Positions 1 to 9,089 are shown, numbered from the stretch's first letter. The stretch is 44,423 nucleotides of DNA from Flavobacterium psychrophilum DSM 3660 = ATCC 49418 (GCF_002217405.1 NZ_MUHE01000005.1:178229-222651), one strand, 5' to 3'. Notes: generated from the sequence alone by a model not told the origin. Program-made: numbers and translations.

Positions 1-34
1 AAATATTACAGTATTTTTAAAGCTAAATTGGTAT
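1..34 (+). repeat. Left copy of a 34-bp inverted repeat shared with the right end of the window
   Basis: The first 34 bases are the reverse complement of 44377-44410 with one mismatch. The copy starts at base 1, so the repeat may extend out of the window. It could be the tip of an insertion sequence or of a longer dispersed repeat, but no transposase is visible here. The remaining leader to position 310 is AT-rich and shows no gene or convincing regulatory site. Confidence 0.6.
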
Positions 35-310
35 GAAAATAAAAATTACATAAAAAAAGTAGTTTATTTTTAAGTTATTTACGAAAATTTAACCTTTTTT
101 AGTTAAATAGAGGAGGTTGATACGAAAAGTTTAGAAAACGCATTTTTATTGTTTGAATGATAAATATTGATGAAATTGGAATAGCTACAAACAAGTATTT
201 AAATTAAATATACGAATAGCAATAATATGGTTAGATAGGAAAATTTTATTGTTATGAAGAATATCAGAAAGTTGGTAGGAGAAAGGCAGGGATAGAAATA
301 AAAGAAAGAA

Positions 311-1669
311 ATGAAATTAAAAATAATTATTGTAGTATTTATTACTAATCTAGCATTTGGGCAAAAAGTTTGTAATGAATTTTATAATAAAAAATTCACT
401 AAATGTGAATTAGTCGCTGATATTGAATTTATAAAAGAAAAAATATTAAATGCACATATAAATCCATTTACAGAAATTTCAAAAGAAGAGTTCGAAAAAA
501 GTATAATTCAAGTTGAAAATTCTTTAGAAGAAGGGATGACACAAAAAGACTTTTATTTTTTAGCAAAACCAATTTTTGTAAAATTAAATGATGAGCATAG
601 CGCTTTAAATGATTTTTGTATAACTGACAGCATAAAAAATAGTCTTACATTTTTTCCTTTGAGATTTAAGTATGAAAATCAAAAAGTGATTTTAACTGAA
701 AATTATAGTGGTAAAAGTATAGCCAATGGAGATGAATTATTGTCAATAAATGAGTTTTCTATTCAATCTATTATCGATGGTTGTTCAAATCAAGTTTTTG
801 GAGTTTCAGAAGAACGAAAAACTATTGCAATAGAAAAGTTATGGTTTTATTTGTCGAAATTTTGTTTTTTTATAACAGATGATTTTAATTTAAAATTTAA
901 AAGTGGAAAAGCAACATTAATTAAAGGACAAAACTGGGAAGTATTAAGCAAGAATATTCAGAAAACAAAGAAAACAGATACTGATATTTCGATTTTGAAA
1001 TATGAAAAAATTAAAAATTTTGGTTATTTGACGATAAATACATTTAATGATAAAGAGCTAAAATATGATAAATGGGAGTTAAAAATTGATTCTGTTTTTT
1101 CGAAAATTAAAAAAGATAAAGTTCAAAAATTAATTATTGATGTTAGTAATAATAGTGGAGGAAATTCTGAAATTGGAAATTTACTAATCGATTATTTTTC
1201 AGATAAAAAGTACAAAGATTATGGCGGTAAGTGGAAAAAAAGCAAAGAGTATTCGGACTTAATGAAAAATAATAATTCTGAATATGCGCCTTATGAGAAA
1301 TTGCAAAATGGAGAAATATTACCATTTGTTTCGGACGAAAATAAACCATTAAAAAATAAGAATAGGTTTAATGGTAAAACTTACGTTTTAGTTGGTGAAA
1401 ATACTTTTTCTAGTGCTATGATGTTTGCGGTGATGGTGTTAGATAATAAATTAGCAACGGTAATAGGTAAAACGCCAAGTAAAGGACATCCAAATCATTT
1501 TGGCGAGTTAATTGGATTTACTACACCGAATACCGACCTATATTTTAGATTTGGAGTAAAAGAATGGATTAGGCCATCGGGGAAAACAGAGCACAACAAA
1601 CTAATTCCAAATATAGCTATTGATTTGTATAATATGTCAAAAGAAGATATAATAGAATTGTTAAAATAA
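311..1669 (+). CDS. S41 family (C-terminal processing-type) peptidase-like exported protein
   Basis: A 452-residue protein starting at an ATG, with a short hydrophobic signal peptide (residues 1-17, ending AFGQ), so probably periplasmic or surface exposed. Residues about 270-440 resemble the peptidase S41 core: a strand with IIDVSNNSGG near 275-284, then LVGENTFSSAMMFA near 360-373, where Ser367 or Ser368 sits at the usual nucleophile position, then a strand-loop region and RPSG. Family members cleave proteins near unstructured C-termini, but this protein has no clear PDZ domain, so the substrate is unknown. The gene is monocistronic, very AT-rich, and lies next to the terminal inverted repeat and a GC-rich dispersed repeat, so it may be accessory. 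The family call is fairly safe; activity is inferred. Confidence 0.75.
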   Translation: MKLKIIIVVFITNLAFGQKVCNEFYNKKFTKCELVADIEFIKEKILNAHINPFTEISKEEFEKSIIQVENSLEEGMTQKDFYFLAKPIFVKLNDEHSALNDFCITDSIKNSLTFFPLRFKYENQKVILTENYSGKSIANGDELLSINEFSIQSIIDGCSNQVFGVSEERKTIAIEKLWFYLSKFCFFITDDFNLKFKSGKATLIKGQNWEVLSKNIQKTKKTDTDISILKYEKIKNFGYLTINTFNDKELKYDKWELKIDSVFSKIKKDKVQKLIIDVSNNSGGNSEIGNLLIDYFSDKKYKDYGGKWKKSKEYSDLMKNNNSEYAPYEKLQNGEILPFVSDENKPLKNKNRFNGKTYVLVGENTFSSAMMFAVMVLDNKLATVIGKTPSKGHPNHFGELIGFTTPNTDLYFRFGVKEWIRPSGKTEHNKLIPNIAIDLYNMSKEDIIELLK

Positions 1670-1744
1670 AATCATCTGCCAGTTGTGTAAAGGGTTGTAA
1701 AGTTTGGTTTTTGAGGCAATATTGTGTTGCTTTTTTGTTTTTTG

Positions 1745-1832
1745 CGTGAGGGATTGCAGCGGTAGCCCACAGCCTGACGAAGGAAGTGCGAGGACTACAA
1801 GCGGAAAGCCCGACCCTTTTCGGGGCACGCCC
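1745..1832. repeat. GC-rich intergenic repeat-like element
   Basis: A GC-rich island in an otherwise AT-rich spacer, with short purine-rich blocks such as GATTGCAGCGG and CGGAAAGCCCGACCC. A related CGGAAAGCCCGAACCC block appears, reverse complemented, inside the dispersed element at 34882-35084. This suggests shared repeat ancestry. It has no reading frame. Similar AGCGG/AAGCCCG repeats are, from memory, frequent between genes in Flavobacterium. The rest of the 1670-1902 spacer holds short tandem AATTCATAA-type repeats (about 1851-1887). Confidence 0.45.
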
Positions 1833-1889
1833 TAAAATTAAAATTGTTAATTAAATTCATAATTCACAATTCATAATTCATAATTATTT

Positions 1890-1897
1890 TATATTTG
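1890..1897 (+). promoter_or_regulatory. Bacteroidota-type -7 box (TATATTTG) upstream of tgt
   Basis: TATATTTG matches the TAnnTTTG -7 consensus of the primary sigma factor of Bacteroidota. It ends five bases before the tgt start codon, so the leader would be extremely short. No clear -33 TTG is seen at the expected distance. Confidence 0.4.
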
Positions 1898-1902
1898 CGG
1901 TT

Positions 1903-3033
1903 ATGAAATTTGATTTACTTAAAAAAGATCCGCAAACAAAAGCCAGAGCAGGTAGTATAACAACTGATCATGGCGTGATTGAAACTCCTATTTTTATGCC
2001 TGTTGGTACGGTTGCATCTGTAAAAGGGGTGCACCAGAGAGAGCTTAAAGAAGAAATAAATCCTGATATTATTTTAGGAAATACGTATCATTTGTATTTG
2101 CGTCCGAAAACCGATATTCTTGAAAAAGCAGGTGGTTTGCATAAATTTATGAATTGGGACAGAAATATTTTGACTGATTCTGGTGGGTATCAAGTATATT
2201 CTCTTTCGGCTAATAGAAAAATTAAGGAAGAGGGGGTTAAGTTTAAATCGCATATAGATGGTTCTTATCATTTTTTTACACCCGAAAATGTAATGGAAAT
2301 TCAGCGTACCATTGGGGCAGATATTATAATGGCTTTTGATGAGTGTACGCCCTATCCTTGCGATTATCGCTATGCCCAGCGCTCGATGAAAATGACCCAT
2401 AGATGGTTAGATAGATGTATTAATCATTTAGATAAATTGCCCTTTAAATATGGGTATGAGCAAACTTTTTTTCCAATTGTACAAGGAAGTTGTTATAAGG
2501 ATTTGCGAGAACAATCTGCAGAATATATTGCTAATGCTGGTGCCCAAGGAAATGCCATTGGAGGATTATCAGTTGGAGAACCAGCAGAGGAAATGTATGC
2601 CATGACCGAAATTGTAACGGCTATTTTGCCAGAAGATAAACCTAGATATTTGATGGGCGTGGGAACACCAATAAATATTTTAGAGAATATTGCCTTAGGT
2701 ATTGATATGTTCGATTGTGTGATGCCTACCAGAAATGCTCGTAACGGAATGTTATTTACGGCTAATGGAACGATAAATATAAAAAATAAAAAATGGGAAG
2801 CCGATTTTTCTCCAGTAGATGAAATGGGAATTACCTTTGTAGATACCGAATATACTAAAGCTTACTTGCGTCATCTCTTTGCCGCAAACGAATACCTTGG
2901 TAAGCAAATTGCTACAATACACAATCTTGGTTTTTATATGTGGTTGGTTCGTGAGGCTAGAAAACATATTATAGCCGGAGATTTTCGTGAGTGGAAAGAT
3001 ATGATGGTTAAGAATATGAGCCAAAGATTGTAA
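1903..3033 (+). CDS. tgt: Queuine tRNA-ribosyltransferase (tRNA-guanine transglycosylase)
   Basis: This cytoplasmic enzyme exchanges guanine at position 34 of GUN-anticodon tRNAs for the queuosine precursor. The 376-residue TIM-barrel protein has the family motifs: DSGGYQ (Asp93, general acid/base region), MAFDEC (143-148), GGLSVGE (220-226) and MFDCVMPTR (269-277), where Asp271 is the expected covalent nucleophile. The usual C-terminal zinc site (CxCxxC...H) is absent: the segment after residue 300 reads FSPVDEMG and contains no cysteines. From memory, Bacteroides homologues share this divergence, so it is probably a lineage feature and not damage. The gene is followed after 73 bp by the LptF/LptG-type permease gene on the same strand. 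Confidence 0.95.
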   Translation: MKFDLLKKDPQTKARAGSITTDHGVIETPIFMPVGTVASVKGVHQRELKEEINPDIILGNTYHLYLRPKTDILEKAGGLHKFMNWDRNILTDSGGYQVYSLSANRKIKEEGVKFKSHIDGSYHFFTPENVMEIQRTIGADIIMAFDECTPYPCDYRYAQRSMKMTHRWLDRCINHLDKLPFKYGYEQTFFPIVQGSCYKDLREQSAEYIANAGAQGNAIGGLSVGEPAEEMYAMTEIVTAILPEDKPRYLMGVGTPINILENIALGIDMFDCVMPTRNARNGMLFTANGTINIKNKKWEADFSPVDEMGITFVDTEYTKAYLRHLFAANEYLGKQIATIHNLGFYMWLVREARKHIIAGDFREWKDMMVKNMSQRL

Positions 3034-3074
3034 ATTAGGTGTTGGGTTTAGCGGTATTAGGTTTTAGGACTTTG

Positions 3075-3103
3075 CCAAAACCCAAAAACCAAAACCAAAA
3101 ACC
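3075..3103 (-). other. Low-complexity GG-run tract just before the permease gene
   Basis: The plus strand carries repeated CCAAAA units, so the minus strand has five GG or GGG runs separated by T4-5 loops. This could in principle form a two-layer G-quadruplex. It ends three bases before the ATG at 3107. It may equally be simple slippage-prone sequence without function. Confidence 0.3.
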
Positions 3104-3106
3104 TGA

Positions 3107-4192
3107 ATGCTAACAATACTAGATAAATACATTCTTAAACGATATTTAGCCACTTTTTTAGTGATGTTGCTTTTGTTTATTCCTATAGGAATTACGGTCG
3201 ATATTGCCGAAAAGATAAACAAAATACTCGAAAACAAGGTTCCTATAGATAAGGTTTTGTCCTATTATGTAGATTTTATAATTTATTTTACAAACTTTTT
3301 ATTTCCCATTTTTCTTTTTTTGTCTATCATTTGGTTTACTGCTAAATTAGCTAATAATACCGAGATTATTGCCATTTTAAGTTCCGGAATCTCCTTTAGC
3401 AGATTTTTACGACCTTATATTATTGGCGCAACAATAGTATCATTTTTTGCATTACTTATGGGTTTTTTTCTTGCACCCAAAGCCAGTGAAGGATTTAAAA
3501 ATTTCAGATACTTATACCTAATAGGAAACGGGAAAGACGAAATGCGCGAAACTAACGATGTTTACAGGCAAATTAGCGAAACAGAATTTATTTATGTAAG
3601 CAATTTCGATATAGAAGCAAAAACAGCATACAATTTTGTTTTCGAAAAATTTAATGCAGAAAATTTAGTGTACAAAATTTCTGCCTCATCAATACAATGG
3701 AATTCAAAAGAAAAAACCTACACGTTATTAAATTATAGCAAAAGAACCGTAGGTGCATTAAACGATAAAATAGAAACAGAAAACTCTAAACCAATGAAGT
3801 TTAATTTCGATTTAGAAGATTTAACGCCAGTAGTTTATATCGCAGAAACTTTAAGCTTTACCGATTTAAACAAATTTATAGAAAAAGAAAAAAAACGAGG
3901 ATCGGCAAATATAAACACCTATTTAGTCGTAAAATACAGGAAATATAGCATACCAATTTCAGCATTCATCTTAACCATTATCGCAGTAGCTGTTTCTTCT
4001 ATGAAACGCCGTGGCGGTATGGGAATAAACCTAGCCATAGGCATTGCCATCGCTTTTAGCTATATTTTTTTAGATAAAATATTTGCAACACTAGCAGAAA
4101 AATCCTCAATAGAACCAATAATAGCAATCTGGATTCCTAATTTCATTTTTGGAATCTTAGCTTTTTACTTACTCCGAAATGCAAAAAGATAA
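3107..4192 (+). CDS. LptF/LptG-family (YjgP/YjgQ) lipopolysaccharide export permease
   Basis: A 361-residue inner-membrane protein of the YjgP/YjgQ family, the permease half of the Lpt ABC machine that extracts LPS from the inner membrane. Hydrophobic helices lie near residues 15-35, 55-80 and 100-125. A periplasmic beta-jellyroll-like region of about 130 residues follows (about 135-260), and a second helix cluster covers about 275-358. This is the family layout. The conserved coupling region ILSSGIS follows the second helix. LptF and LptG cannot be told apart here. The 3' end overlaps the next gene by 14 bp, which suggests translational coupling. Confidence 0.88.
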   Translation: MLTILDKYILKRYLATFLVMLLLFIPIGITVDIAEKINKILENKVPIDKVLSYYVDFIIYFTNFLFPIFLFLSIIWFTAKLANNTEIIAILSSGISFSRFLRPYIIGATIVSFFALLMGFFLAPKASEGFKNFRYLYLIGNGKDEMRETNDVYRQISETEFIYVSNFDIEAKTAYNFVFEKFNAENLVYKISASSIQWNSKEKTYTLLNYSKRTVGALNDKIETENSKPMKFNFDLEDLTPVVYIAETLSFTDLNKFIEKEKKRGSANINTYLVVKYRKYSIPISAFILTIIAVAVSSMKRRGGMGINLAIGIAIAFSYIFLDKIFATLAEKSSIEPIIAIWIPNFIFGILAFYLLRNAKR

Positions 4193-5057
4193 AAACATTC
4201 AAAGTTACCTCAAACTTCATTTAATCGTATTTATTTGGGGATTTACAGCAATATTAGGCAAATTAATCTCACTAGAAGCCTTACCATTAGTTTGGTACCG
4301 GATGGCTTTTGCCTTGGCATTTATCATACTATTTATAGCATTCAAAAAAAAGCCACTAAAACTCCCCAAAAAAACAATAGTAGGACTTCTCTTTGCAGGC
4401 TTAATCATCGCCTTACACTGGCTCACTTTCTTTAAGGCAATCAAGGAATCTAATATCTCGGTCACACTAGCATGTTTAGCAACAGGCGCTTTTTTTGCCT
4501 CAATATTAGAACCTATATTTTACAAGCGAAAAGTCATTTTTTACGAAGTTCTCTTCGGACTAATCGTAATTATAGGATTGTATATTATTTTTCAAGTAGA
4601 AGGAAATTATGTTTACGGAATAATTTTGGCATTATCATCAGCATTTCTATCAGCCTCATTTTCAGTAATAAACGGGAAATATGCAATCAAATACGATGCC
4701 ACTATAATCTCATTTTACGAAATATTAGGCGGTTTACTATCATTATCAATATTTATGTTGTTCAACCAAAATTTTACAACTAGTTTCTTCCAGCTTTCAA
4801 CAAATGATTTACTTTGGTTACTCGTTTTAAGCTCATTTTGCACCGCATACGCATTTATAGCCTCGATAGGTGTTATGAAATACCTAAGCCCCTATACCGT
4901 AATGCTCACCATCAATCTCGAACCTATTTACGGCATAATTTTAGCCCTAATTATCTTCAATGACAAAGAAAAAATGAGCACACAATTTTACATAGGCGCC
5001 TTAATCATCTTATCAACGGTAATTCTCAATGGCGTTTTCAAGAACAGAAAAAAGTAA
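4179..5057 (+). CDS. EamA-family (DMT superfamily) transporter
   Basis: A 292-residue membrane protein with about ten hydrophobic helices in two tandem EamA halves (roughly residues 8-140 and 148-285). Typical features are the HxxxxIWGFTAILGK opening and the second-half LEPIYGIILALIIF motif. The family exports metabolites or amino acids, and the substrate cannot be told from sequence. The start codon lies inside the end of the upstream permease gene, so the two are probably co-transcribed. A hairpin repeat begins nine bases after the stop and may terminate the transcript. Confidence 0.88.
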   Translation: MQKDKNIQSYLKLHLIVFIWGFTAILGKLISLEALPLVWYRMAFALAFIILFIAFKKKPLKLPKKTIVGLLFAGLIIALHWLTFFKAIKESNISVTLACLATGAFFASILEPIFYKRKVIFYEVLFGLIVIIGLYIIFQVEGNYVYGIILALSSAFLSASFSVINGKYAIKYDATIISFYEILGGLLSLSIFMLFNQNFTTSFFQLSTNDLLWLLVLSSFCTAYAFIASIGVMKYLSPYTVMLTINLEPIYGIILALIIFNDKEKMSTQFYIGALIILSTVILNGVFKNRKK

Positions 5058-5065
5058 TTTTTTTA

Positions 5066-5147
5066 GGAGCTATTTCCAGCTGTCATTCCAATCTTTTCTT
5101 TTTTTAAAGAAAAAAAAGAAAAGGATTTTCCCTTCCATCTGGGCTAG
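5066..5147 (-). repeat. Conserved-flank hairpin repeat, copy 1
   Basis: Read on the minus strand it has the layout TAGCCCAGATGGAAG / AAATCC, then a palindrome, then GATTGGAATGACAGCTGG. The same flanks occur at 20542-20657 and 44147-44244, but each copy has a different hairpin. Here the stem is an A/T-rich palindrome (about 5094-5122, CTTTTC...GAAAAG) that could also act as a terminator after the EamA gene. Confidence 0.65.
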
Positions 5148-5212
5148 GGCATCTAAACTAAAAGAAACAAAATTTTTCAAAATTTAAATTTTTCAATCTT
5201 TAAATTTAAAAC

Positions 5213-5220
5213 TATCTTTG
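5213..5220 (+). promoter_or_regulatory. -7 box (TATCTTTG) upstream of accA
   Basis: Matches TAnnTTTG and lies 32 bases before the accA start codon. No strong -33 TTG is visible. Confidence 0.45.
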
Positions 5221-5252
5221 CTTTTCAAACCTAAACAAAATACAAAAATCTT

Positions 5253-6206
5253 ATGGAATATTTAGATTTTGAATTACCAATAAAAGAACTCCTAGAACAA
5301 TTAGACAAATGTCAAATAATAGGAACAGAATCCAACGTAGATGTTACAGAAACCTGTAAACAAATAAGCCAAAAACTCGAAGACACAAAAAAAGATATAT
5401 ACGGAAATCTTACCGCTTGGCAACGCGTACAATTGTCACGCCATCCCAGCCGTCCTTACACCCTAGAACATATTACGAACCTAACAAAAGGAACCTTTCT
5501 CGAACTTTTTGGAGATAGAAACTTCAAAGACGACAAAGCCATGATTGGCGGCCTAGGGAAAATAGGAGACCAGTCTTTTATGTTTGTAGGACAACAAAAA
5601 GGAATTAATACAAAAATGCGACAATTTCGTAACTTTGGTATGCCAAATCCAGAAGGTTATCGTAAAGCCCTGCGATTAATGAAAATGGCAGAAAAATTTA
5701 ACATCCCAGTCGTTACACTAATAGATACCCCAGGAGCATTTCCAGGAATTGAAGCAGAAGAAAGAGGACAAGGAGAAGCAATTGCAAGAAATATTCTTGA
5801 AATGGCAAGGCTCAAAGTGCCAATTATTTGCGTAATAATAGGCGAGGGAGCCTCAGGCGGTGCATTAGGAATAGGTGTTGGAGACAGAGTACTAATGATG
5901 GAAAACACATGGTATTCTGTAATTTCTCCAGAATCATGTTCTTCTATTTTATGGAAAAGCTGGGAATACAAAGAACAAGCAGCCGAAGCCTTAAAACTAA
6001 CTTCAGCCGATATGAAAAGACAAAAAATAGTAGATGATATTATCCCAGAGCCACTAGGAGGAGCACATTATGACAAAGCAACTGCTTTCAAAACGGTCGA
6101 GGAATATATTCTAAAAGCTTTTAATGAATTAAAAGACTTATCAACAACTGATTTAGTTGCTCAAAGAATGGATAAATACAGTAAAATGGGCGAATACAAC
6201 GAGTAA
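5253..6206 (+). CDS. accA: Acetyl-CoA carboxylase carboxyltransferase subunit alpha
   Basis: With the beta subunit AccD, this protein moves the carboxyl group from biotin to acetyl-CoA, making malonyl-CoA for fatty acid synthesis. Its 317 residues match the family's usual length. Visible motifs are [10 protein letters not shown] near residue 85, the crotonase-fold DTPGAFPG segment near 158, and the oxyanion-hole region [12 protein letters not shown] near 197-208. The N-terminal 60 residues form the expected helical stretch starting [10 protein letters not shown]. The gene has its own -7 box and a strong terminator immediately downstream, so it is a single-gene transcript. Confidence 0.95.
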   Translation: MEYLDFELPIKELLEQLDKCQIIGTESNVDVTETCKQISQKLEDTKKDIYGNLTAWQRVQLSRHPSRPYTLEHITNLTKGTFLELFGDRNFKDDKAMIGGLGKIGDQSFMFVGQQKGINTKMRQFRNFGMPNPEGYRKALRLMKMAEKFNIPVVTLIDTPGAFPGIEAEERGQGEAIARNILEMARLKVPIICVIIGEGASGGALGIGVGDRVLMMENTWYSVISPESCSSILWKSWEYKEQAAEALKLTSADMKRQKIVDDIIPEPLGGAHYDKATAFKTVEEYILKAFNELKDLSTTDLVAQRMDKYSKMGEYNE

Positions 6207-6225
6207 AACCATACTTATACTATAT

Positions 6226-6260
6226 AAAAACCGCCTTGTTAGTAATAAGGCGGTTTTTTT
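6226..6260 (+). terminator. Rho-independent terminator of accA
   Basis: A perfect AACCGCCTT / AAGGCGGTT stem with a nine-base loop is followed by a run of T. Confidence 0.9.
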
Positions 6261-6347
6261 TCATTGTTAGCCCAAATAAAAAGCAGTTAACACAAGTTAT
6301 TCACAACCTAATGATTGTTTTTATTTCAATTAGATAGTATTAAAGCC

Positions 6348-6355
6348 TAAATTTG
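6348..6355 (+). promoter_or_regulatory. -7 box (TAAATTTG) upstream of dnaB
   Basis: Matches TAnnTTTG. It ends five bases before the dnaB start codon, so the message would have almost no leader. Confidence 0.4.
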
Positions 6356-6359
6356 CAAT

Positions 6360-7907
6360 ATGGAAAATTTTAAGAATGTAAACCCTGTAAGAGTAGATAA
6401 AACTGCGATTATAAACCTAGAAAAAGGAAAACTGCCACCGCAAGTTCTCGATTTAGAAGAAGCTGTGCTTGGTGCTATGATGATAGATAAAAAAGGGGTT
6501 GACGAGGTTATTGATATTCTCCAAGCTGACGCTTTTTATAAAGACGGACACAAATATATTTTTGAAGCCATCGTTACACTATTTAATGATTCTCAACCCG
6601 TCGATTTGCTTACAGTTTCTGCTCAATTGCGAAAAATGAGCAAACTAGATTTGGCTGGAGGCGATTTTTATCTAATACAACTTACCCAAAAAATATCATC
6701 TTCGGCACATATCGAATTTCACTCCAGAATTATTCTTCAAAAATACATTCAACGAAGTCTGATAAAAATATCTTCAGAAATTATCGAAGAATCCTACGAC
6801 GAATCGACAGATGTTTTCGATTTACTAGACAAAGCCGAATCGAAATTATATGAAGTAACACAAGGAAATATAAAAAGAAGTTCTGAAACGGCCCAAAGTT
6901 TAGTAATTCAAGCCAAAAAGAGAATTGAAGAAATTGCAGGAAAAGAAGGACTTTCAGGTATTGCAACAGGTTTCGAAAAACTAGACAAAGTAACCTCAGG
7001 TTGGCAACCGTCAGATTTAATTATTATTGCAGCACGTCCAGGTATGGGTAAGACGGCATTTGTATTATCTATGGCAAGAAATGTAGCCATAGATTTTGGT
7101 CATGCCGTAGCATTGTTCTCTCTAGAGATGTCTTCTGTACAGCTAATAACACGTCTTATATCTTCGGAAACAGGCTTGTCATCAGAAAAATTAAGAACAG
7201 GAAAACTCGAAAAACACGAATGGGAACAATTGAGCGTTAAGGTAAAAGATCTAGAAAAAGCACCCTTGTATATAGATGATTCGCCATCGCTTTCTATCTT
7301 CGATTTGCGTGCCAAAGCCAGACGTTTGAAATCGCAATACGATATAAAAATCATTATCGTCGATTATCTTCAATTAATGACCGCTGGTGGCGGAAAAGGA
7401 CCTGGAAATCGTGAACAAGAAATTTCGACAATTTCTCGAAATCTTAAAGCATTAGCAAAAGAATTAGAAGTTCCCGTAATTGCACTTTCGCAATTATCTC
7501 GTGCGGTAGAAACACGTGGATCTAGCAAACGACCCTTACTTTCTGACCTTCGTGAATCTGGAGCAATCGAGCAAGACGCAGATATTGTATCCTTTATTTA
7601 CCGTCCAGAATATTATAAAATAGACGAATGGGACGACGATGAACACTCGCCAACACAAGGTCAGGCCGAATTTATTATAGCCAAACACCGTAATGGTAGC
7701 TTAGAAAACGTAAGACTCAAATTTATTGGTAATTTAGGTAAGTTTGACAATCTTGAAGATTATTCAGGCGGAGATGATTACTTACCATCGGGTATGAATT
7801 TAGGTCAAGACGATAACCCTTTTCAAACTAAAAACTTACCCTCTGCTAATGAAGCTTTTGGAAGTAGTTCTAATAATTTTGATGACGATAGCGAAGTTCC
7901 ATTTTAA
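6360..7907 (+). CDS. dnaB: Replicative DNA helicase DnaB
   Basis: The hexameric helicase that unwinds the replication fork and recruits primase. The 515-residue protein has the primase-binding N-terminal helical domain (about 25-125), a linker, and the RecA-like motor (about 195-465): Walker A ARPGMGKT (225-232), Walker B IIIVDYLQL (332-340), the arginine-finger-adjacent LSQLSR (376-381) and DLRESG (396-401). The extra C-terminal tail of about 50 residues is low complexity and ends DDDSEVPF, much like the acidic tip of single-stranded DNA-binding protein. No intein or insertion is present. It is preceded by a -7 box and followed 100 bp later by trxB. Confidence 0.96.
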   Translation: MENFKNVNPVRVDKTAIINLEKGKLPPQVLDLEEAVLGAMMIDKKGVDEVIDILQADAFYKDGHKYIFEAIVTLFNDSQPVDLLTVSAQLRKMSKLDLAGGDFYLIQLTQKISSSAHIEFHSRIILQKYIQRSLIKISSEIIEESYDESTDVFDLLDKAESKLYEVTQGNIKRSSETAQSLVIQAKKRIEEIAGKEGLSGIATGFEKLDKVTSGWQPSDLIIIAARPGMGKTAFVLSMARNVAIDFGHAVALFSLEMSSVQLITRLISSETGLSSEKLRTGKLEKHEWEQLSVKVKDLEKAPLYIDDSPSLSIFDLRAKARRLKSQYDIKIIIVDYLQLMTAGGGKGPGNREQEISTISRNLKALAKELEVPVIALSQLSRAVETRGSSKRPLLSDLRESGAIEQDADIVSFIYRPEYYKIDEWDDDEHSPTQGQAEFIIAKHRNGSLENVRLKFIGNLGKFDNLEDYSGGDDYLPSGMNLGQDDNPFQTKNLPSANEAFGSSSNNFDDDSEVPF

Positions 7908-7979
7908 TAATAAAAGCATTTCTCTATAAACAAATAAGTTTTTTCAATTTATTAAAAGCGGAATTTTTGTAATAAAGTT

Positions 7980-7987
7980 TACATTTG
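7980..7987 (+). promoter_or_regulatory. -7 box (TACATTTG) upstream of trxB
   Basis: Matches TAnnTTTG, 22 bases before the trxB start codon. The TTTTTG run ten bases upstream is too close to serve as a normal -33 element. Confidence 0.45.
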
Positions 7988-8009
7988 TACCTTCATTAAA
8001 ACAAATATT

Positions 8010-8957
8010 ATGTCAGATACAATCGAAAAAATAAAATGCCTAATTATAGGATCAGGACCTGCGGGTTACACAGCTGCAATATATGCTGCTAGGGCAAATA
8101 TGAATCCAGTTTTGTACCAAGGAATACAGCCTGGAGGTCAGCTTACTACAACTAATGAAGTAGAGAATTTTCCTGGAAATCCAGAAGGGATTACTGGTCC
8201 GGAAATGATGATTGGTCTAGAAGCACAAGCAAAAAGATTCGGAACTGATATTCGTGTTGGTTGGGCTACAAAAGTAGATTTTTCAGGAGATATTCATAAA
8301 GTATGGATAAATGATGAAAAAGAATTACACTGCGAGACAGTAATTATTTCAACAGGGGCAACTGCAAAATATCTAGGAATAGATTCAGAGCAACATTATC
8401 TAAAAACAGGTGGTGGCGTTTCGGCTTGTGCCATTTGCGACGGATTTTTCTATCGCAACCAAGAAGTTGTTATTGTTGGAGCAGGAGATTCAGCTTGTGA
8501 AGAAGCACATTATTTATCTAAAATGTGTAAAAAAGTTACGATGTTAGTTCGTAGCGAACAATTTAGAGCTTCAAAAATTATGGAAGCCCGTGTGCGTAAA
8601 ACCGAAAATATTACCATCTTAATGAACCATGATACTGTTGAAGTTTTAGGCGATGGTCAAGTAGTAACCGCTGTAAAGGCAAAAAACAAAACGACTGGAG
8701 CTATTTTTGATATTGAAGCAACAGGTTTCTTTGTAGCAATTGGACACAAGCCAAATACTGATATTTTTAAAGACTACATTACTCTAGACGAAACAGGTTA
8801 TATTGTAAATACTCCTGGATCATCTAAAACTAATGTTGCGGGTGTTTTTGTTTCAGGCGATGCTGCAGACCACGTTTACCGTCAGGCTATTACTGCTGCT
8901 GGAACTGGCTGTATGGCTGCCTTAGATGCAGAAAGATATTTAGCTTCAAAAGAGTAA
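8010..8957 (+). CDS. trxB: Thioredoxin-disulfide reductase
   Basis: A cytoplasmic FAD enzyme that passes electrons from NADPH to thioredoxin. Its 315 residues fit the low-molecular-weight bacterial type. It shows the FAD-binding GSGPAG (14-19), GGQLTTTNEVENFPG (42-56), the redox-active CAIC (Cys140/Cys143) followed by DGFFYRN, the NADPH-binding GAGDSACEEA (157-166) and the C-terminal VFVSGDAAD FAD motif. It stands alone, with its own -7 box and a hairpin terminator downstream. Confidence 0.95.
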   Translation: MSDTIEKIKCLIIGSGPAGYTAAIYAARANMNPVLYQGIQPGGQLTTTNEVENFPGNPEGITGPEMMIGLEAQAKRFGTDIRVGWATKVDFSGDIHKVWINDEKELHCETVIISTGATAKYLGIDSEQHYLKTGGGVSACAICDGFFYRNQEVVIVGAGDSACEEAHYLSKMCKKVTMLVRSEQFRASKIMEARVRKTENITILMNHDTVEVLGDGQVVTAVKAKNKTTGAIFDIEATGFFVAIGHKPNTDIFKDYITLDETGYIVNTPGSSKTNVAGVFVSGDAADHVYRQAITAAGTGCMAALDAERYLASKE

Positions 8958-9089
8958 TATTACAAATTAAATTAAGCTATTACAGCTAAAAAGTAAATAT
9001 TTACGTTTATTGTTGTCATAAAAATGAGTAGTATCATAAAAAAACTATTTTAATTTTTTTGACCACTAAATTGGTATTACTATTTGTAC

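Noticed and set aside
108..140. AGAGGAGG, a Shine-Dalgarno-like site
   Set aside because: No start codon with an open frame follows; the nearby TTG frame stops after a few codons.
1712..1738. Possible terminator after the S41 gene
   Set aside because: The GCAA/TTGC stem is only four pairs long, so the T run alone is not convincing.
9061..9080. Third copy of the window-end repeat (CTAAATTGGTATTAC)
   Set aside because: Only about 12 bases match, which is not significant in AT-rich sequence.
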